From contig CASDWH010000029.1 in the NCBI GenBank assembly GCA_949284715.1, positions 62,001 through 126,000 on the forward strand: a DNA stretch of 64,000 nt, in the 5' to 3' direction. The notes under the pieces are model-generated. The model was not told the origin of the DNA. It made no database searches and worked only from the letters and a program-made list of their open reading frames with translations. Source of the stretch: an uncultured bacterium. Lineage in GTDB: Bacteria; Cyanobacteriota; Vampirovibrionia; Gastranaerophilales; Gastranaerophilaceae. A program made the translations under genes and the position numbers. This document shows, piece by piece, positions 36,231-48,000 of this stretch (the first letter of the stretch is position 1; each line of letters starts with the position of its first letter).

Positions 36231-37067
36231 ATGCTGTCAGGGCCGTTTCTTGATAAAAACTGGATAGGACAGAATCAGGACTATAATTCATCTGATATTG
36301 TTATGCTCGGGTTTCCGTTTGACGGAACTGTTACGAACCGTTCCGGCTCAAGATTTGCGCCGCAGCAAATCAGATTTGCAAGCTGGGGGCTTGAAGATTA
36401 TTCACCTTATTTTGATAAACATCTTGAGGATTGTAATTTTCACGATGCCGGCGATTTGGAGTTTCCTATCGGGAATACTGTTCAATCACTAGATTTGATA
36501 GAAAAAAATGTAGAAGAAATATATAAAGACGGCAAGCGTGTTTTTGGAATAGGCGGCGAACATCTTGTTACTCTGCCGGAAATTAAAGCGGTAAGCAAGT
36601 TTTATAAAGAGTTTGCTATTATTCATTTTGATGCCCACACTGATTTAAGGGATGAATATTTGGGACAAAAGCTTTCGCATAGCGCTGTAATCAAGCATTC
36701 AGCCGAAATTGCCGGCTTTGAAAATCTTAAACAAATAGGTATCCGCTCCGGATTAAAAGAAGAGTTTGATATTATGAAAAAGCATAATACACTCGTAAAG
36801 GAGTATTCAGAGCTTGATTGCATAAAAGATAAACCGGTATTTGTAACAGTGGATTTAGATGTTCTTGATACTTCAATAATGCCCGGAACAGGAACACCTG
36901 AAGCCGGAGGATTCACATTTAATGAGCTTTTAGGCTGGTTTAAATACCTTAAAGATTTTAATATTATCGGCGCTGATGTTGTGGAACTCGCTCCTGACTA
37001 TGATGCAAGCGGGGCTTCTACAGCGGTTGCCGCAAAGGTTATAAGAGAGCTTTTAATGGTGATGTAA
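36231..37067 (+). CDS. speB: Agmatinase / ureohydrolase-family enzyme
   Basis: It hydrolyses agmatine to putrescine and urea, a route to polyamines. The 278-aa protein has the binuclear manganese ligands GGEH, FDAHTDLRD and TVDLDVLD, as in the arginase/agmatinase superfamily, and VELAPDYDASGASTAVAA near the end. Agmatinase is favoured by length and residues; related ureohydrolases cannot be excluded. Its stop abuts the ligA start (TAAATG). Confidence 0.88.
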   Translation: MLSGPFLDKNWIGQNQDYNSSDIVMLGFPFDGTVTNRSGSRFAPQQIRFASWGLEDYSPYFDKHLEDCNFHDAGDLEFPIGNTVQSLDLIEKNVEEIYKDGKRVFGIGGEHLVTLPEIKAVSKFYKEFAIIHFDAHTDLRDEYLGQKLSHSAVIKHSAEIAGFENLKQIGIRSGLKEEFDIMKKHNTLVKEYSELDCIKDKPVFVTVDLDVLDTSIMPGTGTPEAGGFTFNELLGWFKYLKDFNIIGADVVELAPDYDASGASTAVAAKVIRELLMVM

Positions 37068-39038
<1,971 letters not shown>

Positions 39039-39039
39039 T

Positions 39040-39486
39040 ATGAAACCAAAAAATAAATTAAAGCCGGATAAAAAGATTAAAACAATAGAAATAAGAGGTA
39101 TAGGCGGGCTTCTAAAGCTTGCGTTTATTGGAATATGTTTGGCTGCGGGGTTCGGCGTGTTCCCGGGATATGCTCTTATGTACATATGGAACTTATTCCT
39201 TGCTGCTAATACTTCCCTCCCGCAAATCGGAATCTTGCAGGGAATGCTTTTATATGGTATCTTTATTGTAATTTATTTGCTCCATAATCGCCCAAAATTT
39301 TCTATTTCCTGCGGTTCTTTCAGCGAGCTTTCTGATGAAGAACTTGAACAAATTATAACAAAAGCAAAGCTGGATGCAGAAAAACGAATGAAAATGTCAG
39401 GATTTGAACTTTTCCAAAGCAAGCTTGAAGAACTTGAAAAAGCACAAAAAGAAGAGCAAGAAGAGAAAGACAAAAAAGAAGTTTAA
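39040..39486 (+). CDS. Small membrane protein with C-terminal coiled coil
   Basis: The 148-aa protein has a basic N-terminus (KPKNKLKPDKKIKT), two hydrophobic helices (about residues 24-46 and 64-80), then a charged helix ending KAQKEEQEEKDKKEV that could form a coiled coil. No family is recognised. It begins within 2 bp of the ligA stop and overlaps the RBS of the sigma factor, so the three genes are probably one transcript. Confidence 0.65.
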   Translation: MKPKNKLKPDKKIKTIEIRGIGGLLKLAFIGICLAAGFGVFPGYALMYIWNLFLAANTSLPQIGILQGMLLYGIFIVIYLLHNRPKFSISCGSFSELSDEELEQIITKAKLDAEKRMKMSGFELFQSKLEELEKAQKEEQEEKDKKEV

Positions 39487-39496
39487 AGGAATGATT

Positions 39497-40294
39497 TTGA
39501 GTACTAAGAAAATTCAAGAAAAAAATATAGATGAAACATTAGAACAGTGGCTGATGAGTTATAAGCAGAGCAGCGACGATAATGAGCGTGCAAAGCTAAA
39601 AACTCTTATTGTAACTGCGATGATGGGGAATGTAAGAAAAATTGCAAAGACAATCGCCCGACGGGATTATGACCCTGTTGAGGATTTGGTTCAGGCGGGT
39701 GCAATAGGGCTTATCAAGGCGATTGATAATTTTAAACCTGAATTGAGTAAAAGTTTTCGTATTTACGCGGGTTATTTAATAATTGGTGAAATGCGTCATT
39801 ATTTGCGTGATAAGATGTCGCTTATCCGCGTGCCGCGTGAAATACAGGAACTGGCATACCGGATTAATAGTTTTGTAACAGAAGTTTCTGATGAATACAT
39901 TGATAATTTAACCCAGCAGGATATTGCAGAGGCCCTGAATGTTCCGGTTAAAAAAGTCGGGTATGCTATGGAAATGGATAGACGTAAAAAAACTATTTCG
40001 CTGGATCAAATTTATGATAAACATAATCAGAATATTCCGTTTGAAGAGATTATAAGTACTGAAGATTATAAATATAATGCAGATAATTATGACCAAAAGA
40101 TTATTTTAAATGAAGTAATCGAAAGACTGCCTGAGGATTTAAAAGAGTTAATTTATCTTTATTATCATGAAGATTTATCCCAAAAACAGATATCAGACAG
40201 ATTAAATCTTTCACCTATGATGGTGTCAAGAAAATTAAGAAAAGCGTTTGATATTTTATATCTTCTTATTACAAAGGAAAAAAGGACAGTATAA
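39497..40294 (+). CDS. Sigma-70 family RNA polymerase sigma factor (group 3-like)
   Basis: The 265-aa protein has region 2 (DPVEDLVQAGAIGLIKAIDNF, then FRIYAGYLIIGEMRHYLRD), region 3 (LTQQDIAEALNVPVKKV) and region 4 (DLSQKQISDRLNLSPMMVSRKL). The order and length fit alternative sigma factors of the SigB/F/G type. Starts: ATG 39491 touches the AAAGGA box directly, whereas TTG 39497 is 6 bp after it and is preferred. Its stop overlaps the pilD start (TAATG), so the sigma factor and the prepilin peptidase are coupled. In cyanobacteria SigF controls type IV pili, which fits this neighbour. Confidence 0.9.
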   Translation: MSTKKIQEKNIDETLEQWLMSYKQSSDDNERAKLKTLIVTAMMGNVRKIAKTIARRDYDPVEDLVQAGAIGLIKAIDNFKPELSKSFRIYAGYLIIGEMRHYLRDKMSLIRVPREIQELAYRINSFVTEVSDEYIDNLTQQDIAEALNVPVKKVGYAMEMDRRKKTISLDQIYDKHNQNIPFEEIISTEDYKYNADNYDQKIILNEVIERLPEDLKELIYLYYHEDLSQKQISDRLNLSPMMVSRKLRKAFDILYLLITKEKRTV

Positions 40295-41247
40295 TGTTGC
40301 CGGCTGATATTTGTTTATTATTGCTGGTTTCTGCTCTCGGGCTGTGTTTTGGCAGTTTTTATAATGTAGTAATATTAAGAGGGTTGAGCGGCGAAAGCAT
40401 TGCGTTCCCAGGTTCTAAATGCCCGAAATGTAATACTCCGCTTAAATGGTATCATAATATTCCTGTTTTATCTTATTTGTTTTTGGGCGGTAAATGTGCT
40501 TTTTGTAAGTGTAAAATAAGTGTTCAGTATCCGGTTGTTGAGTTGGTTACAATGCTTCTTTTTATTTGTTCGTACTTAAAATGGGGCGTTACTGTTAAAA
40601 CACTTTTTGCAGCAGCATTTTTGTCTTTGTTTTTAATAACAACTGTTACAGACATACTGGAAAAAGTAATTTTAACCAGACATGCATACATTTTAGGCGG
40701 TTTGGGATTTTTATATTCTATTCTTTCAATGTTTTATCCACAATTAAGCAGTAGTATATATTTTAGCCATCCTGTAGTTCTATCAATACTCGGAATACTT
40801 ACCGGTGTTTTGGTTATGGAAATTCTTGCGGATGTAGGATATCTTTTTGCCGGAACACGTGCATTTGGAGAGGGAGATACTTATATAGCAGGGGCTTTAG
40901 GAGCAATATTTGGCTGGAAATATATTTTGATTATTCTTTGTGCCGGATTTATTATACAGTTTGTTTTTTCGTTACCGATGTTTTTAATAAATACTTATAA
41001 AAACGGTAAAAAGCTGACGGTATTTGAATTAATTTTGTTTCTTATACTTGCCGGTGTGCTGGGGGGTGCCGGTAATAGAACTGAAGCAGTTATCTATATT
41101 AGCGGACTCGTTTTACTTGCGCTTATTGCATTGCATTTAATAAGAAATATATTAAAAGATATTAAAACCCCATCCGGCTGCACATATCTTCCATACGTTC
41201 CTGCAATGATTGCGGCTGCTGTTGCCGGCATGTTTCTATGGTTTTAG
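40294..41247 (+). CDS. pilD: Type IV prepilin peptidase / N-methyltransferase
   Basis: It cleaves type IV prepilin leaders and methylates the new N-terminus. The 317-aa membrane protein has the [11 protein letters not shown] opening, two zinc CPKC/CAFCKC pairs in the cytoplasmic loop, aspartates in TDILEKVI and GEGDTYIAG for catalysis, and eight or so helices. It predicts that pili or a pseudopilus secretion system exist in this organism. It is convergent with rnhA (4-bp overlap). Confidence 0.95.
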   Translation: MLPADICLLLLVSALGLCFGSFYNVVILRGLSGESIAFPGSKCPKCNTPLKWYHNIPVLSYLFLGGKCAFCKCKISVQYPVVELVTMLLFICSYLKWGVTVKTLFAAAFLSLFLITTVTDILEKVILTRHAYILGGLGFLYSILSMFYPQLSSSIYFSHPVVLSILGILTGVLVMEILADVGYLFAGTRAFGEGDTYIAGALGAIFGWKYILIILCAGFIIQFVFSLPMFLINTYKNGKKLTVFELILFLILAGVLGGAGNRTEAVIYISGLVLLALIALHLIRNILKDIKTPSGCTYLPYVPAMIAAAVAGMFLWF

Positions 41248-41726
41248 TAAGGAAAGTCTAAAAGATCAGCGGCTTTTGCGGCTTCTACTGCAAGTCTGTC
41301 ACAGCGTTCGTTGTAGGGGTGTCCTGCATGGCCTTTTACCCATATAAAATCAATATCGTGCGGTTTCATACAGTCAATAAGGCGTTTCCAGAGTTCCGCG
41401 TTTTTAACCGGTGATTTTGAAGCTGTTCTCCAGCCGTTTCTAATCCAGCTTTCAATCCATTTTTGATTAATCGCATCGGTTAAATATTTACTGTCGGATG
41501 TAAGTATTACTTTGCAGGGTTTTTTAAGGGCTTCGAGTGCAACAATTGCTGCAAGAAGTTCCATTTGGTTGTTAGTTGTATTATTGTACCCTTGTGAAAA
41601 CTCTTTTTCATATTTTTGTCCGGCAGAATCCGTATATACAAGAATGGCGCCGTAGCCTCCCTTACCGGGATTACCGCTGCAAGCGCCATCTGTGTAAATT
41701 TCAACTTTTACTTTATTGTCCGGCAT
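41244..41726 (-). CDS. rnhA: Ribonuclease HI
   Basis: It degrades RNA in RNA-DNA hybrids. The protein (160 aa from ATG 41726) has catalytic residues in [34 protein letters not shown] and [21 protein letters not shown] at 41744 is an alternative start that overlaps the upstream gene; the ATG lies 4 bp after that gene's stop and would be translated by coupling, since no clear ribosome site is seen. Confidence 0.95.
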   Translation of the reverse strand: MPDNKVKVEIYTDGACSGNPGKGGYGAILVYTDSAGQKYEKEFSQGYNNTTNNQMELLAAIVALEALKKPCKVILTSDSKYLTDAINQKWIESWIRNGWRTASKSPVKNAELWKRLIDCMKPHDIDFIWVKGHAGHPYNERCDRLAVEAAKAADLLDFPY

Positions 41727-41730
41727 TTTC

Positions 41731-42012
41731 TTATGCTGCAACACCGGTGATTTCAGAGATTAAGTACTTAGCAACCCATTCAAAATCTTTGTTGCTGCCT
41801 GCTGCTTTCTTAAGGTATTCAACACTTGCATCGCCGATTCTGATTAAAGTCATAGCAACAACGCCTCTTTTGATACCTCTTACAACTTGTAACTGATTTA
41901 CAAGTTCAGGAACAGCTTTAGAACCTATGCTTACTAATTGATTTTCAATTTCATTTTTAACTGTGTTATCTGCGTTTTCCAATTTTTTAAGCATTTCTTC
42001 TATAGATTGCAT
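41731..42012 (-). CDS. Small HEAT-repeat-like protein
   Basis: The 93-aa all-helical protein contains [43 protein letters not shown], which fits two HEAT (armadillo-type) repeats as in PBS-lyase HEAT proteins of cyanobacteria. RBS AAAGGAG. Too short to predict a partner. It lies directly upstream of rnhA in the same transcript. The region before it contains a ATCTTTACATCGGTATAAAGAT imperfect palindrome. Confidence 0.65.
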   Translation of the reverse strand: MQSIEEMLKKLENADNTVKNEIENQLVSIGSKAVPELVNQLQVVRGIKRGVVAMTLIRIGDASVEYLKKAAGSNKDFEWVAKYLISEITGVAA

Positions 42013-42146
42013 GTTATTCTCCTTTTTTTATTCTCTTTTAGCAATTTTATTATAGATTAAAAAAATACTTATCCCCGATTTTTTAATATAATCTTTACAT
42101 CGGTATAAAGATTGGTTAATATTTCTTAATATGATTTTTAAATATT

Positions 42147-42176
42147 AAAAAGCCCCCTTATAAAGGGGGCTTTTTC
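42147..42176. terminator. Terminator between 42186 (minus) and the HEAT gene promoter region
   Basis: AAAAAGCCCCCTTATAAAGG..CTTTTT: an 11-bp A/G-C/T stem with terminal A and T runs, so it functions on the minus strand for the gene ending at 42186. Confidence 0.85.
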
Positions 42177-42185
42177 GTACTTCAG

Positions 42186-42677
42186 CTAGTAGTTAATAAA
42201 CGCTCTGTTAACCTCTGACATAATATCGTAAGCACTAACTGTTTGAGGCGCTGCCTCCTGAGGTAATGTTGCCGCAAAAGCTTTTTGCCCTTCGTATTTA
42301 AGTTGTGCAAGGTAAGCCTGTTGGTCGCCTTGAGCAATATTAGTCAGTTGTCTGAGAGCAGAATCAAAGGAGGCTCTGTCCTCATCGAGATTCCCTGTAG
42401 CGGCTAAACCGATTTTAGCCATAACACTTTCCCAGGGATACTGAGGTTGAGCAGTACCAGACTCTTTTCTGTCAATTTCCGACTGTGCCTGTTGGGAGTA
42501 ATCCCCATACATTGCTTTGTAAAGTTCTTTTATATCAGTGTATGGATCACCCGTTTGCCGGATGTGGTACTCCTTCATCAAATCATTCAGCTTTTTATCG
42601 GAAATTGTGCTGCCAAAGAACTGACGCTGGTACGTCGCTCCATAGTCATAGATTCCGTTTACTGCTGTGATTGTCAT
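42186..42677 (-). CDS. Lineage-specific hypothetical protein downstream of an HLR1 site
   Basis: The 163-aa protein starts at ATG 42677 (MTITAVNGIYDYG; RBS GAGGTG) and is rich in Gln, Ala and Tyr. It has no signal peptide or membrane helix. The C-terminal part repeats Gln/Ala-rich short helices (YLAQLKYEGQKAFAATLPQ). No family is recognised; its opening resembles other short Gly/Phe N-termini in this window. A perfect HLR1-type repeat lies about 90-105 bp upstream. Confidence 0.65.
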   Translation of the reverse strand: MTITAVNGIYDYGATYQRQFFGSTISDKKLNDLMKEYHIRQTGDPYTDIKELYKAMYGDYSQQAQSEIDRKESGTAQPQYPWESVMAKIGLAATGNLDEDRASFDSALRQLTNIAQGDQQAYLAQLKYEGQKAFAATLPQEAAPQTVSAYDIMSEVNRAFINY

Positions 42678-42765
42678 GATACACACCTCAACATACAATT
42701 GTATATATGTATATATAATATATATCGGCAGGTTTTCAGAAAACTTTAATGTTTTTCAGAAAAAT

Positions 42766-42783
42766 TTTACAAAAATTTACATA
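42766..42783 (+). promoter_or_regulatory. Perfect HLR1-type direct repeat between 42186 and holA
   Basis: TTTACAAAAATTTACATA fits the full HLR1 consensus. It lies between the divergent genes at 42677 (minus) and 42857 (plus), so either could be controlled. AT-rich flanks raise the chance of a random match. Confidence 0.45.
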
Positions 42784-42856
42784 ATATATGCGCAAGCCTG
42801 TTATATTTTGATTCTTTGTTTGGAATGTTTTTCTTATTTTGTGATAGAATCTTAGT

Positions 42857-43822
42857 ATGACTGTGCATTTTTTTTATGGGGAAGAAGATTACGATATAGA
42901 CAAGGCTGTTGATTTAATGCGTGCGAAGCTGGATAAGAACTTTGCTGCGATGAACTATCGTGTATATACAAATCCCGGATTTGTTGAACTGACGCAGATT
43001 TTGCGAACCCAGCCGATGATGTTTGGAAATATGTTGATTGTCGTAAATTGCGGCGGGTATTTTAGCGATAAAGGCGGAGGGTTTGATGATAAACAGTTAG
43101 CTGAAATTGAAACTCTTATCCAGGAGTCGCCGGAAAATATAGATATTGTTTTTGTCTGGAAACTTCCCAGAGGAGAGGGGAAGAAGCCGGATACAAGAAG
43201 AAAATTGTACAAAATTTTGGCTAAAACAAACTGTAGAGTTTTTGATTCGCTTAAGACTTATCAAATTGCAGAATTAACTGCAAGAATTAAAGGGATAGCT
43301 AAAGAAAAAGATATTTCATTGGATAATGCGGCGTGTAATGCGCTTATTGAACAAATTGGAAATAATTTAAGAGAGTTTGAAGCCGAATTGGAAAAACTTA
43401 AACTTCTTGCATATCCGGAAAAAAAGATTGGTGAAAAACTTGTAAGAGAAAATTGCATTTCTAATCAAGATTTATTTAATTTGACAGATTATATAATGAA
43501 AAATGAAAAAGATAAAGCACTTTTGGAGTTTCGTTTATTGACTGATAAAAAGCATCCTCTTGAAATTCTGAGCGCGGTGCAGACGATGCTGAGGAAATGG
43601 ATTGTAATAAAATTAAATGCGACTTCCCAAAGTACTTTTGAAATTGCAAAGCTGGTTGGAATGCATGAGTTTGTTGTTAAACAAACACTTGCTAAGCTGA
43701 AAAATACTCCGTTAAGAGATATGGTACGGTTTAAGCAAAATTTGATTAGTGCAGAGTATAGAATTAAAAACGGTTTGAGTTATGATGTTGAGTTTGAGGT
43801 AGAAAATGCTATTATCAGATAA
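42857..43822 (+). CDS. holA: DNA polymerase III delta subunit
   Basis: It opens the beta clamp as part of the clamp loader. The 321-aa protein has the HolA opening VHFFYGEEDYDIDKAV, RTQPMMFGNMLIVV and the helical collar region with LPLEIL-type HPLEILSAVQTMLRKW. A TGATAGAAT -10 box lies only 6 bp before the ATG, so the mRNA may be nearly leaderless. It overlaps the next gene by 17 bp. Confidence 0.9.
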   Translation: MTVHFFYGEEDYDIDKAVDLMRAKLDKNFAAMNYRVYTNPGFVELTQILRTQPMMFGNMLIVVNCGGYFSDKGGGFDDKQLAEIETLIQESPENIDIVFVWKLPRGEGKKPDTRRKLYKILAKTNCRVFDSLKTYQIAELTARIKGIAKEKDISLDNAACNALIEQIGNNLREFEAELEKLKLLAYPEKKIGEKLVRENCISNQDLFNLTDYIMKNEKDKALLEFRLLTDKKHPLEILSAVQTMLRKWIVIKLNATSQSTFEIAKLVGMHEFVVKQTLAKLKNTPLRDMVRFKQNLISAEYRIKNGLSYDVEFEVENAIIR

Positions 43823-44651
43823 ATACCCGTTTTTAACGAATTATTTTAGTCAAATGTTAAACACAGAGCCTGTCAGGGTGCCGCAGAGTATAATTTTCTG
43901 GGGGAGTGATTTTGAATCCCAGTTTATATTAAGCCGTGAAATTGCAAGACTTTTAAATTGTACAGGCGATAAGAGTGACGAGTGTACTTGTCTTAATTGT
44001 AATTGGATACGCGATAATGCGCATCCTGCGGTGCAAATCATTTCCAGAGTTGATAATAAGCCGTCTGATGACGAGTCCAAAACGGTGATATCAATCAAGC
44101 AGGCAAATGAAATTAAAAATTCTATTATGACATCTTCTGATTTTTACAGAGTATTTATTTTTTGTGACAGGGACGATGATGGAAATATTTGCGGCTTAAA
44201 TCAGCAGAATTTTCAGGAAGAAACCGCAAATGCGTTATTAAAAGTTATAGAGGAGCCTTCTGCAAGAGTAATGTTTGTATTTTTGGCAAGATATAAAGAG
44301 GATTTATTGCAAACGATTGTTAGCCGCTCGCAGTGCTTTTACGTACCTTCATTTGAACGGCCGTCAAAAGATTATTCTATTATAGATGGAGTATTTACAG
44401 AATATTATAATTTTAAGCGTAAAGATGCATTTAATATAGCAGAAGGTGTTGTTGCATTGACTAAGGAACATACTCCGATTGAGGTTTTATCGGGAATACA
44501 GAATTATATGGTTCAGCTTCTGAAGATAAATCATACCAATACAAGATTTATAAAAGATATAGAAACTGTAGAAACAGCAAAACGACAGATTATGTTAAAC
44601 ATGAGTGTTCAGAATGTGATTGAAAATATGTGTTTAGATATTATACATTAA
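43806..44651 (+). CDS. holB: DNA polymerase III delta'-like clamp loader subunit
   Basis: The 281-aa protein has the delta' landmarks: paired cysteines for zinc (CTCLNCNWIRDNAHP), a SIKQANEIKNSIM stretch, QEETANALLKVIEEPSARVMFVFLA and VSRSQCF. The Walker A loop is not recognisable (FWGSDFESQ instead of GxxGxGK), which fits the ATP-nonbinding nature of delta' subunits. Translation is coupled to holA by overlap. Confidence 0.85.
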   Translation: MLLSDKYPFLTNYFSQMLNTEPVRVPQSIIFWGSDFESQFILSREIARLLNCTGDKSDECTCLNCNWIRDNAHPAVQIISRVDNKPSDDESKTVISIKQANEIKNSIMTSSDFYRVFIFCDRDDDGNICGLNQQNFQEETANALLKVIEEPSARVMFVFLARYKEDLLQTIVSRSQCFYVPSFERPSKDYSIIDGVFTEYYNFKRKDAFNIAEGVVALTKEHTPIEVLSGIQNYMVQLLKINHTNTRFIKDIETVETAKRQIMLNMSVQNVIENMCLDIIH

Positions 44652-44714
44652 CAGTCGTATATAGATTGATAAAAAAAATTTTTTGTGTAAAATAAAAGAA
44701 CAGAGAAACAATCT

Positions 44715-44787
44715 GGGCGATTGGCGCAGTTGGTAGCGCACTTGAACGACATTCAAGGGGTCACAAGTTCGAGCCTTGTATCGCCCA
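44715..44787 (+). tRNA. tRNA-Val (anticodon GAC)
   Basis: The full cloverleaf is readable: acceptor GGGCGAT/ATCGCCC, D-stem GCGC/GCGC, anticodon stem CTTGA/TCAAG with loop ACGACAT, T-stem ACAAG/CTTGT with loop TTCGAGC. CCA is not encoded. Position 33 is C where almost all tRNAs have U. Flanking bases CAATCT and AGATTG extend the acceptor helix by at least six pairs before a T-run, so the precursor itself forms a terminator-like stem. Confidence 0.9.
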
Positions 44788-44798
44788 GATTGTTTTTT
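44788..44798 (+). terminator. Terminator T-run closing the extended tRNA-Val stem
   Basis: GATTGTTTTTTT pairs partly with the tRNA leader ACAATC (44708-44713) and ends in seven T. Confidence 0.55.
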
Positions 44799-44823
44799 TG
44801 AGAAAAAAGAGAGGAATGGAAAA

Positions 44824-44972
44824 AGGCGATACAAATGGCGAGAACTTGTCAATTCAAGTTCGGCGCGAGCGAGCGGAGGCTGGAGCGATTTTGCGAAGCG
44901 TCGCAGGCGCGGGAGCAAAATGCGGAATTGCCGTTTAACGCGAGCGAGCAAGAGAAGCCTTGTATCGCCCAG
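44824..44972 (+). repeat. tRNA-associated repeat element after tRNA-Val
   Basis: From 5' to 3': GGCGATACAA (complement of the tRNA acceptor/T-arm end), hairpin GAACTTG/CAAGTTC whose second strand equals the Val T-stem 5' side plus TTCG, a 93-nt core (44863-44955) beginning GCGCGAGCGAG and ending GCGAGCGAGCAAGAGA, then AGCCTTGTATCGCCCAG (44956-44972), an exact 17-nt copy of the tRNA-Val tail. The core thus splits a T-loop copy at TTCG^A. No protein is encoded; no gene is seen in 44799-45056. Confidence 0.8.
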
Positions 44973-45056
44973 GTTTTTCAGAAAATAGCTTTTTCCGTTG
45001 TGCGGTTTTTGTGCGGATTTGATTTTGTAGCTTAAACGGGCTATTTCTTCGCTTTA

Positions 45057-48000
45057 TTACGTTGTAAGAATACGATTAATACAGGCTTGATTTGAATATT
45101 GCCATTCTCTGTAAGTTATACGTTTTACCTGAATGCCGCTGCGTTCAATCAGGACTTGTTTTTTTGTATCGGAAATGTTGGAGGATTTATTGTCTTCTAC
45201 CCCGTCGCATTCAACTACAAAGCTGTTATCAACAAGTAAATCTGCGCTTACTCCAGATATTTCCTGACCTGCTTTAACAGTATGTCCTATTGAACGTAAT
45301 GCTTCTGCAACACTGCGTTCAAAAGAGTTTTTGTAAATATTTTCATCAAACTCATCAGAATTTTTGAGATTATATCTGTTTGTATAATCCTCTATATAGG
45401 AGAAATAGGATCTTAACAATCCTTCCGGCAGTTCTTTAGGGTTTTTGGATATAAAATTAATCATTTTCTTCTTTGCACGCGTAATTGCAACATTAAACAG
45501 GTTGGGTTTTTGTAAGAATGTTAAACTTTGTGGGAAGCTGTTATTTGCATAAGCCCACGAAATTAGAATGATGTCTTTTTCATCACCTTGGAAAGTATGT
45601 GCGGTACCAATTTCAATTTTATGCTTAGAAATCATATAATCTGATAAAACTTTGCTCACAGAGATTTTTAGCTGTTCAACCTGCGCCCTAAAGGGTGATA
45701 TAATTCCGATTGATACAGGATTATCAGGATTTTTACGCTCATCATCGAGAACTATTTCATGTAAACGTTTTACAACGGCTTCAATTTCGGGCAGGTTTCT
45801 TGTTGCATCAAAGTCCACTTTACCGTCGGGAACTACAACCGCTTCCAGAACGGGTTCAGAATCATTGTTGCGTTTCATAACTCTTAAGCGCCCGCCGTAA
45901 AACTCGTTTGCTGAAAAATTAATAATAGGAGGAAGGCTTCTAAAATGTTCATCTAAAAGAACAGGGTGCATTGAGTAATAATTAGCGAGGTCAAACATAG
46001 AGTTAGTTCTAAACCGCCACATTAACTGATATTTGTCTTCAATTCCGTATTGGCTTAAAAATGATTGTTCTTTTGCTTTTTCAAGGAACGATAAGTGTGG
46101 GAGCTGCTTATCATCGCCGACAACGACGGCTTTTTTCGCTCTGAAAAGAAGCGGAAAACAGCTTGCTATATCGCATTGGGAAGCTTCATCTATAATTACT
46201 ACATCAAATAAACCGGGTTTTAGCGGAAGAGAGGAGGATACTGCAAAAGTTGTTACACACCAGCAGGGGAAAGCTTCCAACAACGGTTTAAAATCTTCGT
46301 TTGATAACAATCTGTCTTGCAGGTTCTTTTTTCGTTCAACAAGTGATTTTGAGTGAACAAAGAGCCGCTGGCGCTTTATTTGATCTTGCATTAAGCCTTT
46401 TAAGGCTTCTCTGCGTTTGTTTATCAGAATATTTATAGCAAGTTCTTTTTGTTTTTTCTTAAGTGTTTTAATTTGACCGAGAATTAAATGCAAATTCCCC
46501 AGTGCTTGAATTGAAGTTTCTGTTTCTCTTTCTTCACATACAAGTTTAGTATATTCAAGTTCGTTTCTCAGTATAGCAAGATTATCATTTGAAACATTAA
46601 AGTCTTTACCAAGAATAGAATTTAATTTTTTTAATGCGGTAAAGTTTTTAAATGAAGCAAAAATTCCAGATTTTTCCATATTTTGAGTCAAAGCATCTGC
46701 AATATTTTCGACAGTATTAATCTCGTCGCGTTTAAGCGGTTTTTTAATAAAGTTCATAGAATGGAACATTGATTTAGTATCACCTGTTTGAGAGTGCAGT
46801 TCAGTCCAGCGTTTTTCAAGAGATAGTATTTTTTCTGCCTTGGTTTCTAAATCTTGAATTGAATCCAGAAGTTTTTTCATATCTGGTGTATCAACAAGAA
46901 TAGAACTTTCTGCCTTTGTATTTAAATCAACTTTATTGGCAAGCAAATCTTGCAGTTGAAAACTTAATTGTTTTTGATAATTTTGGCGCCCTGCTCTAAG
47001 TGCAAGAAATGGTGCGCCGAGTTCATTTAATCTTTCTGCGACAACATCAACGGCCTTATCCATACGTGAAGCAACAAGTACGGTTTTCCCGTTTGCAATA
47101 AGGTGGGCAACGAGGTTAACGATTGTCTGCGATTTTCCGGTTCCCGGAGGCCCGAAAACGGATACTATTTTCCCTGCTTCTGTATTTTTAATAACGGCTT
47201 CCTGAGAGTCGCTTAACGAAAGCGGTGTAACCGGGAAAAATTCTGTTAGCTTTTTCCCTGCAAGATTGTCTGTGGGTTTTGATTGGATAAATTCTTCATT
47301 AATAACATTCAGTACGGTTTCTCTATACAATCCGCTTGGTTTTTCTGCAATCTGGCTTAATTCATGCAACACTCCGGCTGTTACTGACGGACGTTTGGTT
47401 AAAATTATTGCACACTGGTTTGTTATAGAAATAGTATCAAATTTTACCTTATGGTTTGATTGGGTTTGTTCTTCTTCTACGATTTCCTCAATCGTTTCTG
47501 ATGTGATTTTTTCAGAATAAAAATCTTTTGATATGTTATCCTCTTCAACAGTCATTGCCGGGTTTAGTGTAATATCAATTTCCGGAATGATTGATTTTAG
47601 TGTTGTTAAAAAGATATCCAATTTTTCCTGCGTAACAGGAATGGTTGGAACAACATCCAGCAATCCTTCAATAAGTTGTTCCATTTCATCTTCGTCGTCG
47701 CTCTTTTTCATAAGCGAGGTTAGTGCGCCGGTGTTTAATGAAATAACTTCATCTGTCGGAATACAGTTAATGTTAATACCGTTTCTTTCAAGCCGGCACG
47801 ACATATATAACAGCGGGGTTAAAAATTCATTCTGTTTTTTTGACTTGCCGTTTTTCCCTACAAGAAACAGGTATCCGTATATTAGATACTTATCTCTCTG
47901 GCTCATTTCGCTCTGTATCATAAGTTCTGTAATTTTATTGTCTTTGCCGTCAAGTTTAAGGTACTCGGCACCTTCTGTAAATAAAATATCCGCATTAGGA

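Noticed and set aside
44634-44951. Minus-strand frame over tRNA-Val
   Set aside because: It is the complement of the tRNA and its repeat element.
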